Below, in pieces: positions 37,509 through 45,331 of a stretch of 64,000 bases of DNA. Each line of letters begins with the position of its first letter. Position 1 is the stretch's first letter. Both the position numbers and the translations under genes were made by a program. The DNA lies in the NCBI RefSeq assembly GCF_000159695.1, contig NZ_CM000955.1, positions 1-64,000 of the forward strand. Direction: 5' to 3'. The stretch comes from Finegoldia magna ATCC 53516 (GTDB taxonomy: Bacteria; Bacillota; Clostridia; Tissierellales; Peptoniphilaceae). The notes under the pieces were generated by a model that was given only the letters and a program-made list of their open reading frames with translations, did no database searches and was not told the origin of the DNA.

Positions 37509-38210
37509 TTAGTATTCCAACGTTTCTATGTTTTGTGGGTTCGCATTCAATACGACATCGCGAATTTTCGCGTCGTGCATATGAATAACCCTGTCTGCAA
37601 TCGGAGCCAACGCTTGGTTGTGCGTAACGATAACGACAGTCGCCCCTTCTTTTCTAACCATATCTTGCAAGATTTTCAAAACTTGCTTGCCTGTGTGATA
37701 ATCGAGCGCACCTGTTGGTTCGTCGCACAATAATAGCTTAGGATTTTTCGCAACTGCACGTGCGATTGCAACACGTTGTTGCTCTCCGCCTGACAATTGT
37801 GCTGGGAAATTGTCGATTCTTTCTCCAAGGCCAACTGATTTCAAAACTTCTGTTGCATCGAGCGCATCTTTTACGATTTCAGATGCCAGTTCGACGTTTT
37901 CTTTGGCGGTTAGATTTGGAACTAGATTATAGAATTGAAACACAAATCCTACATCATTTCTTCTGTAATTCGTCAGCTCCTTTTCGTTGAATGCGCTGAT
38001 GTCCTTGCCATCTATGAGCACATTCCCCTCGTCGTTGGTGTCCATTCCACCGAGAATATTTAAAACGGTGGATTTGCCCGCGCCTGATGAACCTAGAATG
38101 ATCGCCAATTCTCCTTTTTCTATTTCAAACGATATGTCGTTGTTTGCAATTATTTCGGATTGTCCTGATTTGTAGCGTTTGTAGCTGTTTTTCATTTCAA
38201 TATATGCCAT
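37509..38210 (-). CDS. ABC transporter ATP-binding protein (MacB/LolD type)
   Basis: 233 aa with Walker [10 protein letters not shown] (about 38-46), Q-loop FQFYNL, signature [14 protein letters not shown] and Walker [13 protein letters not shown] followed by H-loop VTHN. The DEPTGALD form is typical of the MacB/LolD/YknY exporters that pair with FtsX permeases. It is the first gene of the leftward pair and lies divergent from a TetR-family regulator that probably controls it. Confidence 0.93.
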   Translation of the reverse strand: MAYIEMKNSYKRYKSGQSEIIANNDISFEIEKGELAIILGSSGAGKSTVLNILGGMDTNDEGNVLIDGKDISAFNEKELTNYRRNDVGFVFQFYNLVPNLTAKENVELASEIVKDALDATEVLKSVGLGERIDNFPAQLSGGEQQRVAIARAVAKNPKLLLCDEPTGALDYHTGKQVLKILQDMVRKEGATVVIVTHNQALAPIADRVIHMHDAKIRDVVLNANPQNIETLEY

Positions 38211-38292
38211 ATTTCACCTCTTATATGAACAATGTGTTGATTTATCTTATAAATTATTTTATATTAAAAGTAGAATTGTAACAAAACAATGT

Positions 38293-38307
38293 TGAACAGT
38301 TTGTTCA
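38293..38307. promoter_or_regulatory. putative TetR operator
   Basis: TGAACAGTTTGTTCA, a 6-bp inverted repeat with 3-base spacer, lies 15 bases before the tetR start. A half-related TGAACAATGTGTTGA occurs near 38225-38239, close to the ABC operon start, so one regulator could bind both sides of the divergent region. Confidence 0.55.
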
Positions 38308-38321
38308 TTTAAGGAGATTTT

Positions 38322-38867
38322 ATGATTAGAGAAACGGATACAAGGGACAAATTAAAAAAATCGTTGACGATTTTGTTGAACGAGAAAAGTTTGAACGATA
38401 TTTCGGTGAGCGAATTGACGAAAGAAGCTCGCATAAATCGCGGGACATTTTATTTGCACTACGACGATAAAATGGATTTGGTGGATAATTTGGTGGAGGA
38501 AATCTTCGAAGAGTTGAAGGAGATTTTGACGTCGGAAAAGATTGGAAGAAAATATTCGTACGATATCATCAAAAAAGTTATTGATTATGTGAAGGATGAT
38601 TTCAATTTTATTTACGCTTTGACGATGAATAGCTACAACTATATCAACGATATGTTGAGGAAGTTTTTGTTGGCGTTGATTGATACGCTTCCGGAGTTGA
38701 AGTATTCGATTGACAATCACCCGTTTTTGCCGAAGGATTATTCGACAGAGGTGTTCTTGTCGTTGAATTCTGGAATTATTTTGCATTGGATTAGAAAAGG
38801 CGGCGTGGAAAGCACTGATGAATTGGCGAATTATTTCTATCAAGCAAGCAATTTAAAAACGACTTAG
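38322..38867 (+). CDS. TetR/AcrR-family transcriptional regulator
   Basis: 181 aa. N-terminal helix-turn-helix (about 10-55: FLxxKSLNDISVSELTKEARINRGTFYLHYDDK, the classic TetR pattern) and a C-terminal ligand domain of the TetR_C type common in Firmicutes (IRKGGVESTDELANYF). ATG follows AAGGAG. Divergent from the ABC exporter, so it likely represses that operon and itself. Its native terminator has been split by an IS3-family insertion. Confidence 0.88.
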   Translation: MIRETDTRDKLKKSLTILLNEKSLNDISVSELTKEARINRGTFYLHYDDKMDLVDNLVEEIFEELKEILTSEKIGRKYSYDIIKKVIDYVKDDFNFIYALTMNSYNYINDMLRKFLLALIDTLPELKYSIDNHPFLPKDYSTEVFLSLNSGIILHWIRKGGVESTDELANYFYQASNLKTT

Positions 38868-38908
38868 CCAATGTGATGTGTACCCATAAAACTGGACACA
38901 ATATTTAA

Positions 38909-39703
38909 TTAATTAGTTGTAGTGGATGCTAACCTATATTTTGTAGGTGGCATCCATTTTGTTTTTGATTGAATTCTTTCGTTATTGTAATAATAGATGT
39001 ATTCTTCTATTGCTTTAGAAAATTCTTCATAGGAGCTATAGCTCTTTTCACAGCCATAATAAACTTCATTTTTTAATCTTCCAAAGAATGTTTCCATAAT
39101 AGAATTATCGTAACAATTCCCTTTTCTTGACATTGATTGTCTTATACCATGTTTTTTTAGTTCATTAACATAATATTTATGTTGGTATTGCCAACCTTGA
39201 TCTGAGTGTAGTATCAAGTTATTTAATTTTGGAAATTTGCTAAATGCTTTTCTTAACATATTCGATATTTGTTTTAAATTAGGACTTAGAGATAAGTCAT
39301 ATGAGATAATCTCATTGCTATACATATCAAGTATTGGAGATATGTAGCATTTACCCCAAGAAAATTTAAATTCAGATACATCCGTGGTCCATTTTTGTAA
39401 AGGTCTGTCTGCTTTGAACTCTCTATTGATGATATTATCTGCAACTTTACCTATCTTTCCCTTATATGAGTGATATTTCTCTTTAGACCTTTTCCCAAAT
39501 AGTTTTAGCTCATGCATGATCTTTTGAACTTTTTTATGATTTATTACATACCCTTGATTTATTAACTCCATATACACTCTTCTTACACCATATCTTCCTT
39601 TGTGCAAGTTAAATATTTCGGTTATTTTATCTGCGATAGGGCGATTCTTAACTTTTATCTTATCCACTTTATTCAGTTCAAAGTAGTATGTTGATTTTGG
39701 CAA
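38909..39703 (-). CDS. IS3-family transposase OrfB
   Basis: 264 aa. HTH_21 segment (IFNLHKGRYGVRRVYMELINQG) and an rve DDE integrase core: TTDVSEFKF (first Asp), LILHSDQGWQY (second Asp), and CYDNSIMETFFGRLKNE (Glu). It would normally be made as an OrfAB fusion by a -1 shift in the GCGAAAAAGC stretch near the end of OrfA; reading the other frame upstream extends this frame to that site. The catalytic part looks intact. Confidence 0.92.
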   Translation of the reverse strand: MPKSTYYFELNKVDKIKVKNRPIADKITEIFNLHKGRYGVRRVYMELINQGYVINHKKVQKIMHELKLFGKRSKEKYHSYKGKIGKVADNIINREFKADRPLQKWTTDVSEFKFSWGKCYISPILDMYSNEIISYDLSLSPNLKQISNMLRKAFSKFPKLNNLILHSDQGWQYQHKYYVNELKKHGIRQSMSRKGNCYDNSIMETFFGRLKNEVYYGCEKSYSSYEEFSKAIEEYIYYYNNERIQSKTKWMPPTKYRLASTTTN

Positions 39704-39746
39704 ATCAATCGCTATTAAAAGATAGTTTAGTCTGTATCCTTTTTCT

Positions 39747-40292
39747 TTAAGTTCTTGACAATCGCTGCTTTTTCGCCTTGAGTTGCGCAGCGTAACGTTC
39801 TTCTCTCAAGGCGATCTCTTTTTTTATTATTTCGTTTTCTGCTTTTATATATTCATTTTCCGCTCTAAGTCTTATGAGCTCTTCTCTTTCAGATTCATTA
39901 AGTTTCCTTGGCTTATGGATATTTTTCTTTTTCATGCTTGTATTTTTAGATTTACAACCTCTCTTTCTATTTACAAGACCATTATATCCATAATTTTTAT
40001 ACTTGTTAACCCATGAATAAAGTTGTCCACGATTAATTCCGATTTCAATTGCTACAGAACCTATTGTGTTTCCAGCTAATACTTTGCTGACCACTTCTAG
40101 CTTTTCATCAGTTGTCCACTCGATATTATTTCCATGTTTTAAAATTTCTGGACCATGCTTTTCTTCTAACTTAAACCATTCTTTAATTGTGTCATGAAAT
40201 CTCTTTTCTTTAACTCCTTCAGGTGTATTAGGTCATTTACCTTCTCTATACAACTGCACACATTCTCTTTTAAATTCATAACTATATTTCAT
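39747..40292 (-). pseudogene. IS3-family OrfA with premature stop
   Basis: Starting at ATG 40292 (after GGAGGG) the frame reads MKYSYEFKRECVQLYREGK and meets TGA at codon 20 (40233-40235), where the context ..GK-W-PNTPEG.. calls for TGG (Trp). Downstream, the frame is open and encodes two helix-turn-helix segments (WTTDEKLEMVSKVLAGNTIGSVAIEIG) and a leucine-zipper-like tail. The intact part from 40094 down may still be made from an internal start, but the element is probably inactive. Confidence 0.82.
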
Positions 40293-40360
40293 AAAAATAC
40301 CCTCCTTACTGGATGTCCAGTAAAGAGGGTACATATCAATGTGACTGAGTCGTTTTGCGA

Positions 40361-40903
40361 TTAATCTTCAATTATATAACTGTCGACGATTTCTCCGAAA
40401 TATGTGATGTGAAAATCCTTGTTGGAGCCAGGATTGGAACTGTCGACATCTTGCGGATAATTTCTGTTCAAAATATCGTCTGGAAGTAATGACAAATCCT
40501 GTTCTTGACGATAAATTAGTTTGCATTCAATAGTTAAAGGAAGTTCTTTGATTCCATTTACAGAAATTGTTTCTGGCTCAACGAGTGTGAGGTTCGCTTC
40601 TTCTACTTTGTCGACATCTCTTCCACTTTGGCTGCCACAAACTTTCATGATTTTTTTGTCGTAGGAGCCGATTGGGACGCTGATTGTGAATTCTGGATTT
40701 TCGTCCAACAATTCTCTGGTAAATCTTCCTTCTCTAACGTAGCAAACAAACACAGGCTTGTTCCAATTGTAGCCTATTGTTCCCCACGCAATCGCCATGC
40801 TGTTGAATTTGCCGTTTGCTTTCGTGTTCAAAAATATTCCTTTCGGAAGTTCTTTTACGATGTCTGATGCGTAGTCCATTACGTCGATTTTTCTTTTGTT
40901 CAT
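40361..40903 (-). CDS. Flavin reductase family protein
   Basis: 180 aa with the FMN-binding split-barrel flavin-reductase pattern: MDYASDIVKELPKGIFLNTKANGKFNSMAIAWG, the FTISVP strand and the CGSQSGRDVDK segment. Relatives reduce FMN/FAD or bind FMN in anaerobic redox systems. Start codon overlaps the stop of the upstream GNAT gene, and a nitroreductase is next upstream, so the three form a small flavin/redox operon. Confidence 0.83.
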   Translation of the reverse strand: MNKRKIDVMDYASDIVKELPKGIFLNTKANGKFNSMAIAWGTIGYNWNKPVFVCYVREGRFTRELLDENPEFTISVPIGSYDKKIMKVCGSQSGRDVDKVEEANLTLVEPETISVNGIKELPLTIECKLIYRQEQDLSLLPDDILNRNYPQDVDSSNPGSNKDFHITYFGEIVDSYIIED

Positions 40904-41445
40904 TAGTTTTCCTTTCGTTTGGTTAATTGGTTATTAAAATTTTCTTCAATTAGCTCATACATTACAGAGGAGCGAATGTTCCCCAATTGATCTGTCCACG
41001 AATTTTCTTTAATTTCTGTATTGACGAATCCTAGTTTTTCATAAACATGATGCGCCCTTTTATTCTCAGCAGTTGTTGACAATACTATTTTCTCAAATTC
41101 TTTTGAAAACAACTCACTGATTAATAAACTTAAAATAATTTTTCCCAGACCTCTATTTTGATATTCTTCTTCACAAATTTTAATTCCAATCTCCACCGAT
41201 TTATGATCAAGTTTCTTGTAATTCATTTCTCCAATTGGAATTTTATTATATTCAATTATCAACAGAGCATTATTTATCATGTCGTGATTTTTAATATTTT
41301 GTATAACTCTGTTATCGGTAGTGTTTAGTCCAAGAGGAAATCCTGCATGTTCCATTACCCTGCCATCATTCCACCATTTTAATAAATTAGGCACATCTTC
41401 CAAAGAGGCGTTTCTAACTAATATTTCGTTATATTTTAACTTCAT
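40903..41445 (-). CDS. GNAT family N-acetyltransferase (RimJ/RimL-like)
   Basis: 180 aa. Core features: YQNRGLGKIILSLLI (acetyl-CoA loop, motif A) and STTAENKRAHHVYEKLGFVNTEI (motif B, the usual N-x-x-A-x-x-x-Y-x-K-x-G-F). Substrate not predictable. One-base overlap with the flavin reductase downstream. Confidence 0.85.
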   Translation of the reverse strand: MKLKYNEILVRNASLEDVPNLLKWWNDGRVMEHAGFPLGLNTTDNRVIQNIKNHDMINNALLIIEYNKIPIGEMNYKKLDHKSVEIGIKICEEEYQNRGLGKIILSLLISELFSKEFEKIVLSTTAENKRAHHVYEKLGFVNTEIKENSWTDQLGNIRSSVMYELIEENFNNQLTKRKEN

Positions 41446-41468
41446 TAAATCTCCAGATTAAGTATTGT

Positions 41469-41981
41469 TTAAATAAATGTTACCGTTTCTGACAATTCTT
41501 TTCTTTTGTCGTGAAGTGGATTGATTTCAGAATCTTCTGCAGGATAGCCGATGTCTAGCATCATTAGTACTTCTTCTTTTGCAGGAAGGCGGAACTTCTT
41601 GTGTGTGATGTCTGGATCCAAGAAATTAATCCAACAACTTTCCAATCCTTGGTTTTTCGCTGCTAACATCAAATGAGTAGCGACGATGGATGCATCTTCT
41701 ATTCCAGAATTTCTTCTATCGCCAGGATAAGTAAACACGTTTGTCTTATCAAAAGTTACAAGCAAAACTGTACTTGCGCCGTATCTACAAGGTGTCACTT
41801 CGTCGACTTTTTTCAAGTTTTTTTCTGATTGTATTACATAAATGTGATGTTCTTGCAAGTTTTTCGCTGTCGGCGCTAACCTCCCAGCTTCCAATATCTT
41901 GTCTAGTTTTTCCTTTTCTACCTTTTTGTCGCTATATTTTTTGCAAGAATATCGATTTTTGATCACTTCTTCAAAATCCAT
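41469..41981 (-). CDS. Nitroreductase family protein
   Basis: 170 aa, a compact FMN-dependent nitroreductase. The N-terminus MDFEEVIKNRYSCKKYSDKKVEKEKLDKILEAGRLAPTAKNLQ shows the R-x-S-x-R/K-x-Y/F FMN-phosphate motif and the APTAKN(L)Q loop; EDASIVATHLMLAAKNQGLESCWIN is the dimer helix with the FMN contact. In an anaerobe such enzymes affect nitroimidazole activation; the natural substrate is unknown. Confidence 0.9.
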   Translation of the reverse strand: MDFEEVIKNRYSCKKYSDKKVEKEKLDKILEAGRLAPTAKNLQEHHIYVIQSEKNLKKVDEVTPCRYGASTVLLVTFDKTNVFTYPGDRRNSGIEDASIVATHLMLAAKNQGLESCWINFLDPDITHKKFRLPAKEEVLMMLDIGYPAEDSEINPLHDKRKELSETVTFI

Positions 41982-42057
41982 ATTATTCCTCCCGTAATTT
42001 TAAAAATCTAATACTAATATATCACATTTACGAGATTTTGTAATATTTTGACAAACA

Positions 42058-42093
42058 AAAAACCAGTACACATTTTCACGCGTACTGGTTTGA
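42058..42093 (-). terminator. terminator after the 75-aa hypothetical gene
   Basis: AAACCAGTAC and GTACTGGTTT arms around a 12-base loop, with TTTTTTG downstream on the minus strand. Confidence 0.88.
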
Positions 42094-42095
42094 TT

Positions 42096-42323
42096 TTATC
42101 CTAATTTTTGTTGGACAAAGTTATTGATTATTTCTGTAAATTTTTGTTTTACATCTTCAGGGATTTGACCTTCTGATTCTTCAACTTTTTTGTAAAGATC
42201 TGGATATTGTTGTTTGATTTTGTCGACAACTCCTGATAGTACATTTCCTTGTAAAAATCCCGGTAATTTGTTCTTCAATTCATCTGGAATTAATTCCATA
42301 ATTTTTTGTTCTGTGTTTGCCAT
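42096..42323 (-). CDS. Hypothetical small acidic/helical protein
   Basis: 75 aa, start ATG 42323 after AAAGAAAGGATT. Mostly amphipathic helix (MELIPDELKNKLPGFLQGNV..IKQQYPDLYKKVEESEGQ), no signal or membrane segment. I do not recognise a family. It has its own terminator and a gene for a cold-shock protein directly upstream. Confidence 0.65.
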   Translation of the reverse strand: MANTEQKIMELIPDELKNKLPGFLQGNVLSGVVDKIKQQYPDLYKKVEESEGQIPEDVKQKFTEIINNFVQQKLG

Positions 42324-42385
42324 TGTTAATCCTTTCTTTTTATTAATATTTTGGGCAATTTATTTATACCCACATTTGAACAAAT

Positions 42386-42417
42386 TAAAAAGGTCCAACC
42401 AAAATGATTGAACCTTG
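42386..42417 (-). terminator. terminator after the cold-shock gene
   Basis: AAGGTTCAA and TTGGACCTT arms followed by TTTTT on the minus strand. Confidence 0.8.
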
Positions 42418-42422
42418 TTGTA

Positions 42423-42623
42423 TTATAACTTAACTACGTTAACTGCTCTGTCGCCTTTTTCAGAAGCTTCAACATCGTAGGAAACTTTTTGTCCTTCTTC
42501 CAATGTTCTGAATCCTTCTTGTTGGATTGCACTTTGGTGAACAAAAATGTCCTTGTTGTCTTCTCCTGTTATAAATCCAAATCCTTTAGTAGAATTAAAC
42601 CATTTAACTGTTCCGTTACTCAT
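42423..42623 (-). CDS. cspA: Cold-shock protein (CspA family)
   Basis: 66 aa nucleic-acid-binding OB fold. Both RNA-binding motifs are present: NSTKGFGFI (RNP1, KGFGFI) and [10 protein letters not shown] (RNP2, FVH). Start is ATG 42623 after GAGGAGGATATT; a longer in-frame form to 42668 would add 15 residues that do not belong to the family. It acts as an RNA chaperone. A near-consensus promoter lies about 130 bases upstream, giving the long leader typical of cold-shock mRNAs. Confidence 0.95.
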   Translation of the reverse strand: MSNGTVKWFNSTKGFGFITGEDNKDIFVHQSAIQQEGFRTLEEGQKVSYDVEASEKGDRAVNVVKL

Positions 42624-42756
42624 AATATCCTCCTCGTTATTCCGCAGAATAACCGTACCACTGTACATTTTTATTTTTGTGATAACTAATTAATTTAAGA
42701 GAATAAAATATTTTACAAAACTTTGATTCACTACCTTAATTACTTACTACATTTTC

Positions 42757-42785
42757 AGTATACAGCTGATAAGTTATACTGTCAA
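42757..42785 (-). promoter_or_regulatory. strong promoter of the cold-shock gene with long leader
   Basis: TTGACA (42780-42785), 17-base spacer, TATACT (42757-42762) on the minus strand. Transcription should start near 42750, giving an untranslated leader of about 127 bases before ATG 42623. Such leaders act as temperature-responsive structures in cspA genes of other bacteria. Confidence 0.82.
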
Positions 42786-42820
42786 GCATTTTTGAATAAT
42801 AATTTTTGTAATTTATAAGT

Positions 42821-43300
42821 TTATTTTTTCATAGTTTTGTGTTTCGCAGTCATTGATGTGACCGTTAATTTGAAAACCCTAGTTCTTGGGATTGCCTTGG
42901 GGTTGAATTCAAAATGTTCTACGTGATATTTGTCCGTCATCACGGTCAATGCTCTGAATTTTTCTTCAGAATCAGTAACGTATTCTACGATTCCTTTTCC
43001 CATGACGCTTGAGTAATTCATCGTGCAGTATCCCTTTTCTCTGTCGGAATACAAATCGTGGTCTGTGTCCATCTCAAAAGAAGCCTTGTTGTTCTTGTCG
43101 ATGAGTTGGTATTTGTAGCCTTCCAGTGCGCCATGAAAATACAAAACCAATTGATTATCCACCACTTCATATCCAAAATTCAGTGGCAAAATATACGGAT
43201 AGCCTTCGTCATCAACAAGCCCTAGCCTTACTACATCACACTGATCTATTATCTTCAATTGTTCATCAAAACTTGTGATTTCACGATCTTTTCTTCGCAT
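42821..43300 (-). CDS. Pyridoxamine 5'-phosphate oxidase family protein (NimA-like)
   Basis: 159 aa FMN split-barrel protein: VVRLGLVDDEGYPYILPLNFGYEV, LVLYFHGALEGYKYQLI and KASFEMDTDHDLY are the hallmark strands of the NimA/YhbP-like subfamily. Nim proteins of anaerobes are linked to 5-nitroimidazole resistance by reduction to amino derivatives, but most chromosomal relatives have no proven role. It lies 1 base from the AlkD gene in a leftward operon. Confidence 0.83.
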   Translation of the reverse strand: MRRKDREITSFDEQLKIIDQCDVVRLGLVDDEGYPYILPLNFGYEVVDNQLVLYFHGALEGYKYQLIDKNNKASFEMDTDHDLYSDREKGYCTMNYSSVMGKGIVEYVTDSEEKFRALTVMTDKYHVEHFEFNPKAIPRTRVFKLTVTSMTAKHKTMKK

Positions 43301-43301
43301 T

Positions 43302-43979
43302 TTATCTCCTTTTCTTTAATGATTTTAGATATTGTTTTTGTTCAGGTGTTATTCTGAAACTTTCCCTTGATTTTTGTATAGTTTTGTTGTGCGTCCAATC
43401 TTCTAGCAAATTATCTTCCAAAACGAATATAACATCGTCCCACTGTTTTGCCAACGCCGTCGCGAAAAACCACGCAATCATCATGTTGACATAGTATTCT
43501 TCGCTTTTGATTTGAGCCGCAATGTTCAAATACTCAACCTTGAATTCATCATCCAAGAAATATTTCATCAACAAACAAATCGCGACCCTCACGGTGTATG
43601 TGTGGGAAGATTGTGCCCATAATTTTATTTTTTCGATTAATTTGTCGGTGTTTTTCGTGAAAATTTTTGGCGAAATACAGTCACAAACCGCCCAATTATC
43701 TACAAATGGAAGAAATTTTTCCAAGTGATTGATACAATCATCGTAACTTTTCATATTAGAAATCAAAATAGAATGAAGCATATTTTCTTCGTAGTAAGTG
43801 TGTGGCAAATCTTCCATGAAAATTTGCGAATGTTTTTCGTCTATTTTTTTCGCTAATTTTCTCAAATCAGGCATTCTAACTCCAATAATTGTGGATTGGT
43901 CGATTGTAGGGATTAGTTTCGCTTGAAAATCACGGTATTTCAAATCTTGTAGGGACTGAAGTTCATTAATTATTTCCAT
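43302..43979 (-). CDS. DNA alkylation repair enzyme (AlkD family)
   Basis: About 225 aa all-helical HEAT-like glycosylase: RMPDLRKLAKKI, FLPFVDNWAVCDCISPKIF (the Trp and Asp around DNWAxCD match catalytic residues of AlkD) and LEDNLLEDWTHNKTIQKSRESFRI near the C-terminus. AlkD removes cationic alkylated purines such as 7-methylguanine. A TTG at 43991 is in frame; ATG 43979 is preferred. Its start overlaps the stop of the upstream membrane protein gene. Confidence 0.87.
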   Translation of the reverse strand: MEIINELQSLQDLKYRDFQAKLIPTIDQSTIIGVRMPDLRKLAKKIDEKHSQIFMEDLPHTYYEENMLHSILISNMKSYDDCINHLEKFLPFVDNWAVCDCISPKIFTKNTDKLIEKIKLWAQSSHTYTVRVAICLLMKYFLDDEFKVEYLNIAAQIKSEEYYVNMMIAWFFATALAKQWDDVIFVLEDNLLEDWTHNKTIQKSRESFRITPEQKQYLKSLKKRR

Positions 43980-44271
43980 TTTTATTTCCAATCAAAGTAT
44001 AAATCTTGTATCCAACGCTTACCGTCATCAATATTCCAAACACAAAAAGTTTTACTGCAACAGATGAGTTTCCTTGTTTGAAATATCCGTAACCTGCCCA
44101 GTACAGCAAGACTGTGACGATAGTAGCAATTATCCAAAAAATCACCACTAATATTTTGTAAATTTTGTTGAGCGTCGGATTGTCTTTTCTATTTCTAAAA
44201 ATTCTTTCGAATAATGCGATAAGTCCTACAACTATCAGCACGTAAATTATATTATAAACAAATTTATTCAT
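43966..44271 (-). CDS. Small membrane protein, three helices
   Basis: 101 aa from ATG 44271 (after AAAGGATG), with three hydrophobic stretches (YNIIYVLIVVGLIALF, ILVVIFWIIATIVTVLLYW, VAVKLFVFGILMTVSVGY). I do not recognise the family. An upstream in-frame start (44307) has no ribosome-binding site. Its 3' end overlaps the start of alkD, so the two are co-translated. Confidence 0.65.
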   Translation of the reverse strand: MNKFVYNIIYVLIVVGLIALFERIFRNRKDNPTLNKIYKILVVIFWIIATIVTVLLYWAGYGYFKQGNSSVAVKLFVFGILMTVSVGYKIYTLIGNKNGNN

Positions 44272-44341
44272 GACATCATCCTTTGTGTAAAATTCTATGT
44301 ACAGCAATTTATGTTTATATTATAATATGAATGGTGATTAA

Positions 44342-45250
44342 ATGAAATACGTATTCTTGTTGAGCAGCAAGGCTGGAGCAGGCTCTTTTTCGGAATTAGA
44401 GCACTCAATTGTGAAGTGCTACTCAAGCAATAATTTGAAATATACAATAATAAAGACAGAACACAAAAACCACGCATCTGAAATCGTTCGAAAATACTGC
44501 GATTGTTCAGATGTTTTGTTGTATGTGTGTTCAGGTGATGGAACGTTAAACGAAGTCATAAATGAAATGAAGAAAACAAACGCAAAGTTCAGCGTTGGAC
44601 TCATTCCGTCTGGAACGGCGAATGATTTCTCCAAGAATTTTGATTATTCAAATTTCAAAATCGAAAACACAATCAATCCTGTTATTGACGACATTGATTT
44701 GATTAAAGTCAACGACAGATATTGCGTGAATGTGCTTAGCTTCGGATTTGATACTGTGATTTTGAATTCTGCGTATAATTTATTGAAGAAAAATCCAAAA
44801 TTAAAAGCAAATGCATATCCTATCGCAGTGTTGCAGAATTTATTTAAAATTCCAAAATACAAGTTGGAATCCAGGACAAGTAACGGAGAAAATGGAGAAG
44901 TTAACTTGAATGGATATTATCTGCTTGGCGCGATTTGCAACGGTGGATTTTACGGCGGAGGATTCAACCCTTCTCCTTATGCTAAACTTACTGATGGCGT
45001 GTTGGAATTGTGCTTAGCAGAAACAATGCCTTTGTACAAAATAATCCCGTTGATTTTCAAATACAAAAAAGGCGCTCATCTGTCACATCCTATGATACAT
45101 TTTCAAAAATTGACTAAAGGATGTATCAAATTCGAAAAAGAATTGATGGTCAATGCCGATGGAGAAATCTTCACGACAGATTTCTTGGATTTTGAAGTGC
45201 TGCCAAAAGCATTGCGATTTGCTAGAGTTTGTGGTTATAGAAAGATTTAG
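44342..45250 (+). CDS. Diacylglycerol kinase-family lipid kinase (YegS/DgkB-like)
   Basis: 302 aa. The DAGK catalytic motif GDGTLNEVINEM and the GTANDFSKNF motif (ATP/Mg region) are clear, followed by the C-terminal beta-sandwich with GAICNGGFYGGGFNPSPYAKLTDGVLEL. Family members phosphorylate diacylglycerol or sphingosine-like lipids and salvage diacylglycerol released by lipoteichoic acid synthesis. It starts a rightward group but has its own AT-rich upstream region. Confidence 0.9.
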   Translation: MKYVFLLSSKAGAGSFSELEHSIVKCYSSNNLKYTIIKTEHKNHASEIVRKYCDCSDVLLYVCSGDGTLNEVINEMKKTNAKFSVGLIPSGTANDFSKNFDYSNFKIENTINPVIDDIDLIKVNDRYCVNVLSFGFDTVILNSAYNLLKKNPKLKANAYPIAVLQNLFKIPKYKLESRTSNGENGEVNLNGYYLLGAICNGGFYGGGFNPSPYAKLTDGVLELCLAETMPLYKIIPLIFKYKKGAHLSHPMIHFQKLTKGCIKFEKELMVNADGEIFTTDFLDFEVLPKALRFARVCGYRKI

Positions 45251-45286
45251 AAGCTTGCACGAAAAATAAGATATTGTTTTTTTATT

Positions 45287-45320
45287 TTTGTCACGGATAT
45301 GATACAATATCCGTGACAAA
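45287..45320. promoter_or_regulatory. perfect 14-bp inverted repeat operator over the abiE promoter
   Basis: TTTGTCACGGATAT (45287-45300), 6-base spacer, ATATCCGTGACAAA (45307-45320). The spacer and right arm contain TACAAT (45303-45308), a likely -10 box, and the repeat ends directly before the GGAG ribosome-binding site. This fits negative autoregulation by AbiEi, which is known to bind inverted repeats in its own promoter. Confidence 0.8.
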
Positions 45321-45331
45321 GGAGTGTTGTA

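Larger units (their letters stand above)
38879..40333 (-). mobile_element. IS3-family insertion sequence, OrfA interrupted
   Basis: About 1,455 bases bounded by imperfect inverted repeats TGTACCCATAAAACTGGACA (38879-38898) and TGTACCCTCTTTACTGGACA (complement of 40314-40333). CAATGTGA flanks both sides, close to the ends, as expected for target duplication. Outside lie ACGACTTAG and CTGAGTCGT, the two arms of a terminator hairpin, so the element sits in its loop. Confidence 0.88.

Noticed and set aside
36770..37588. 272-codon plus-strand frame opposite the ABC permease
   Set aside because: Antisense shadow rich in Cys, Phe and Arg with no start signal; the minus-strand permease is clearly the gene.
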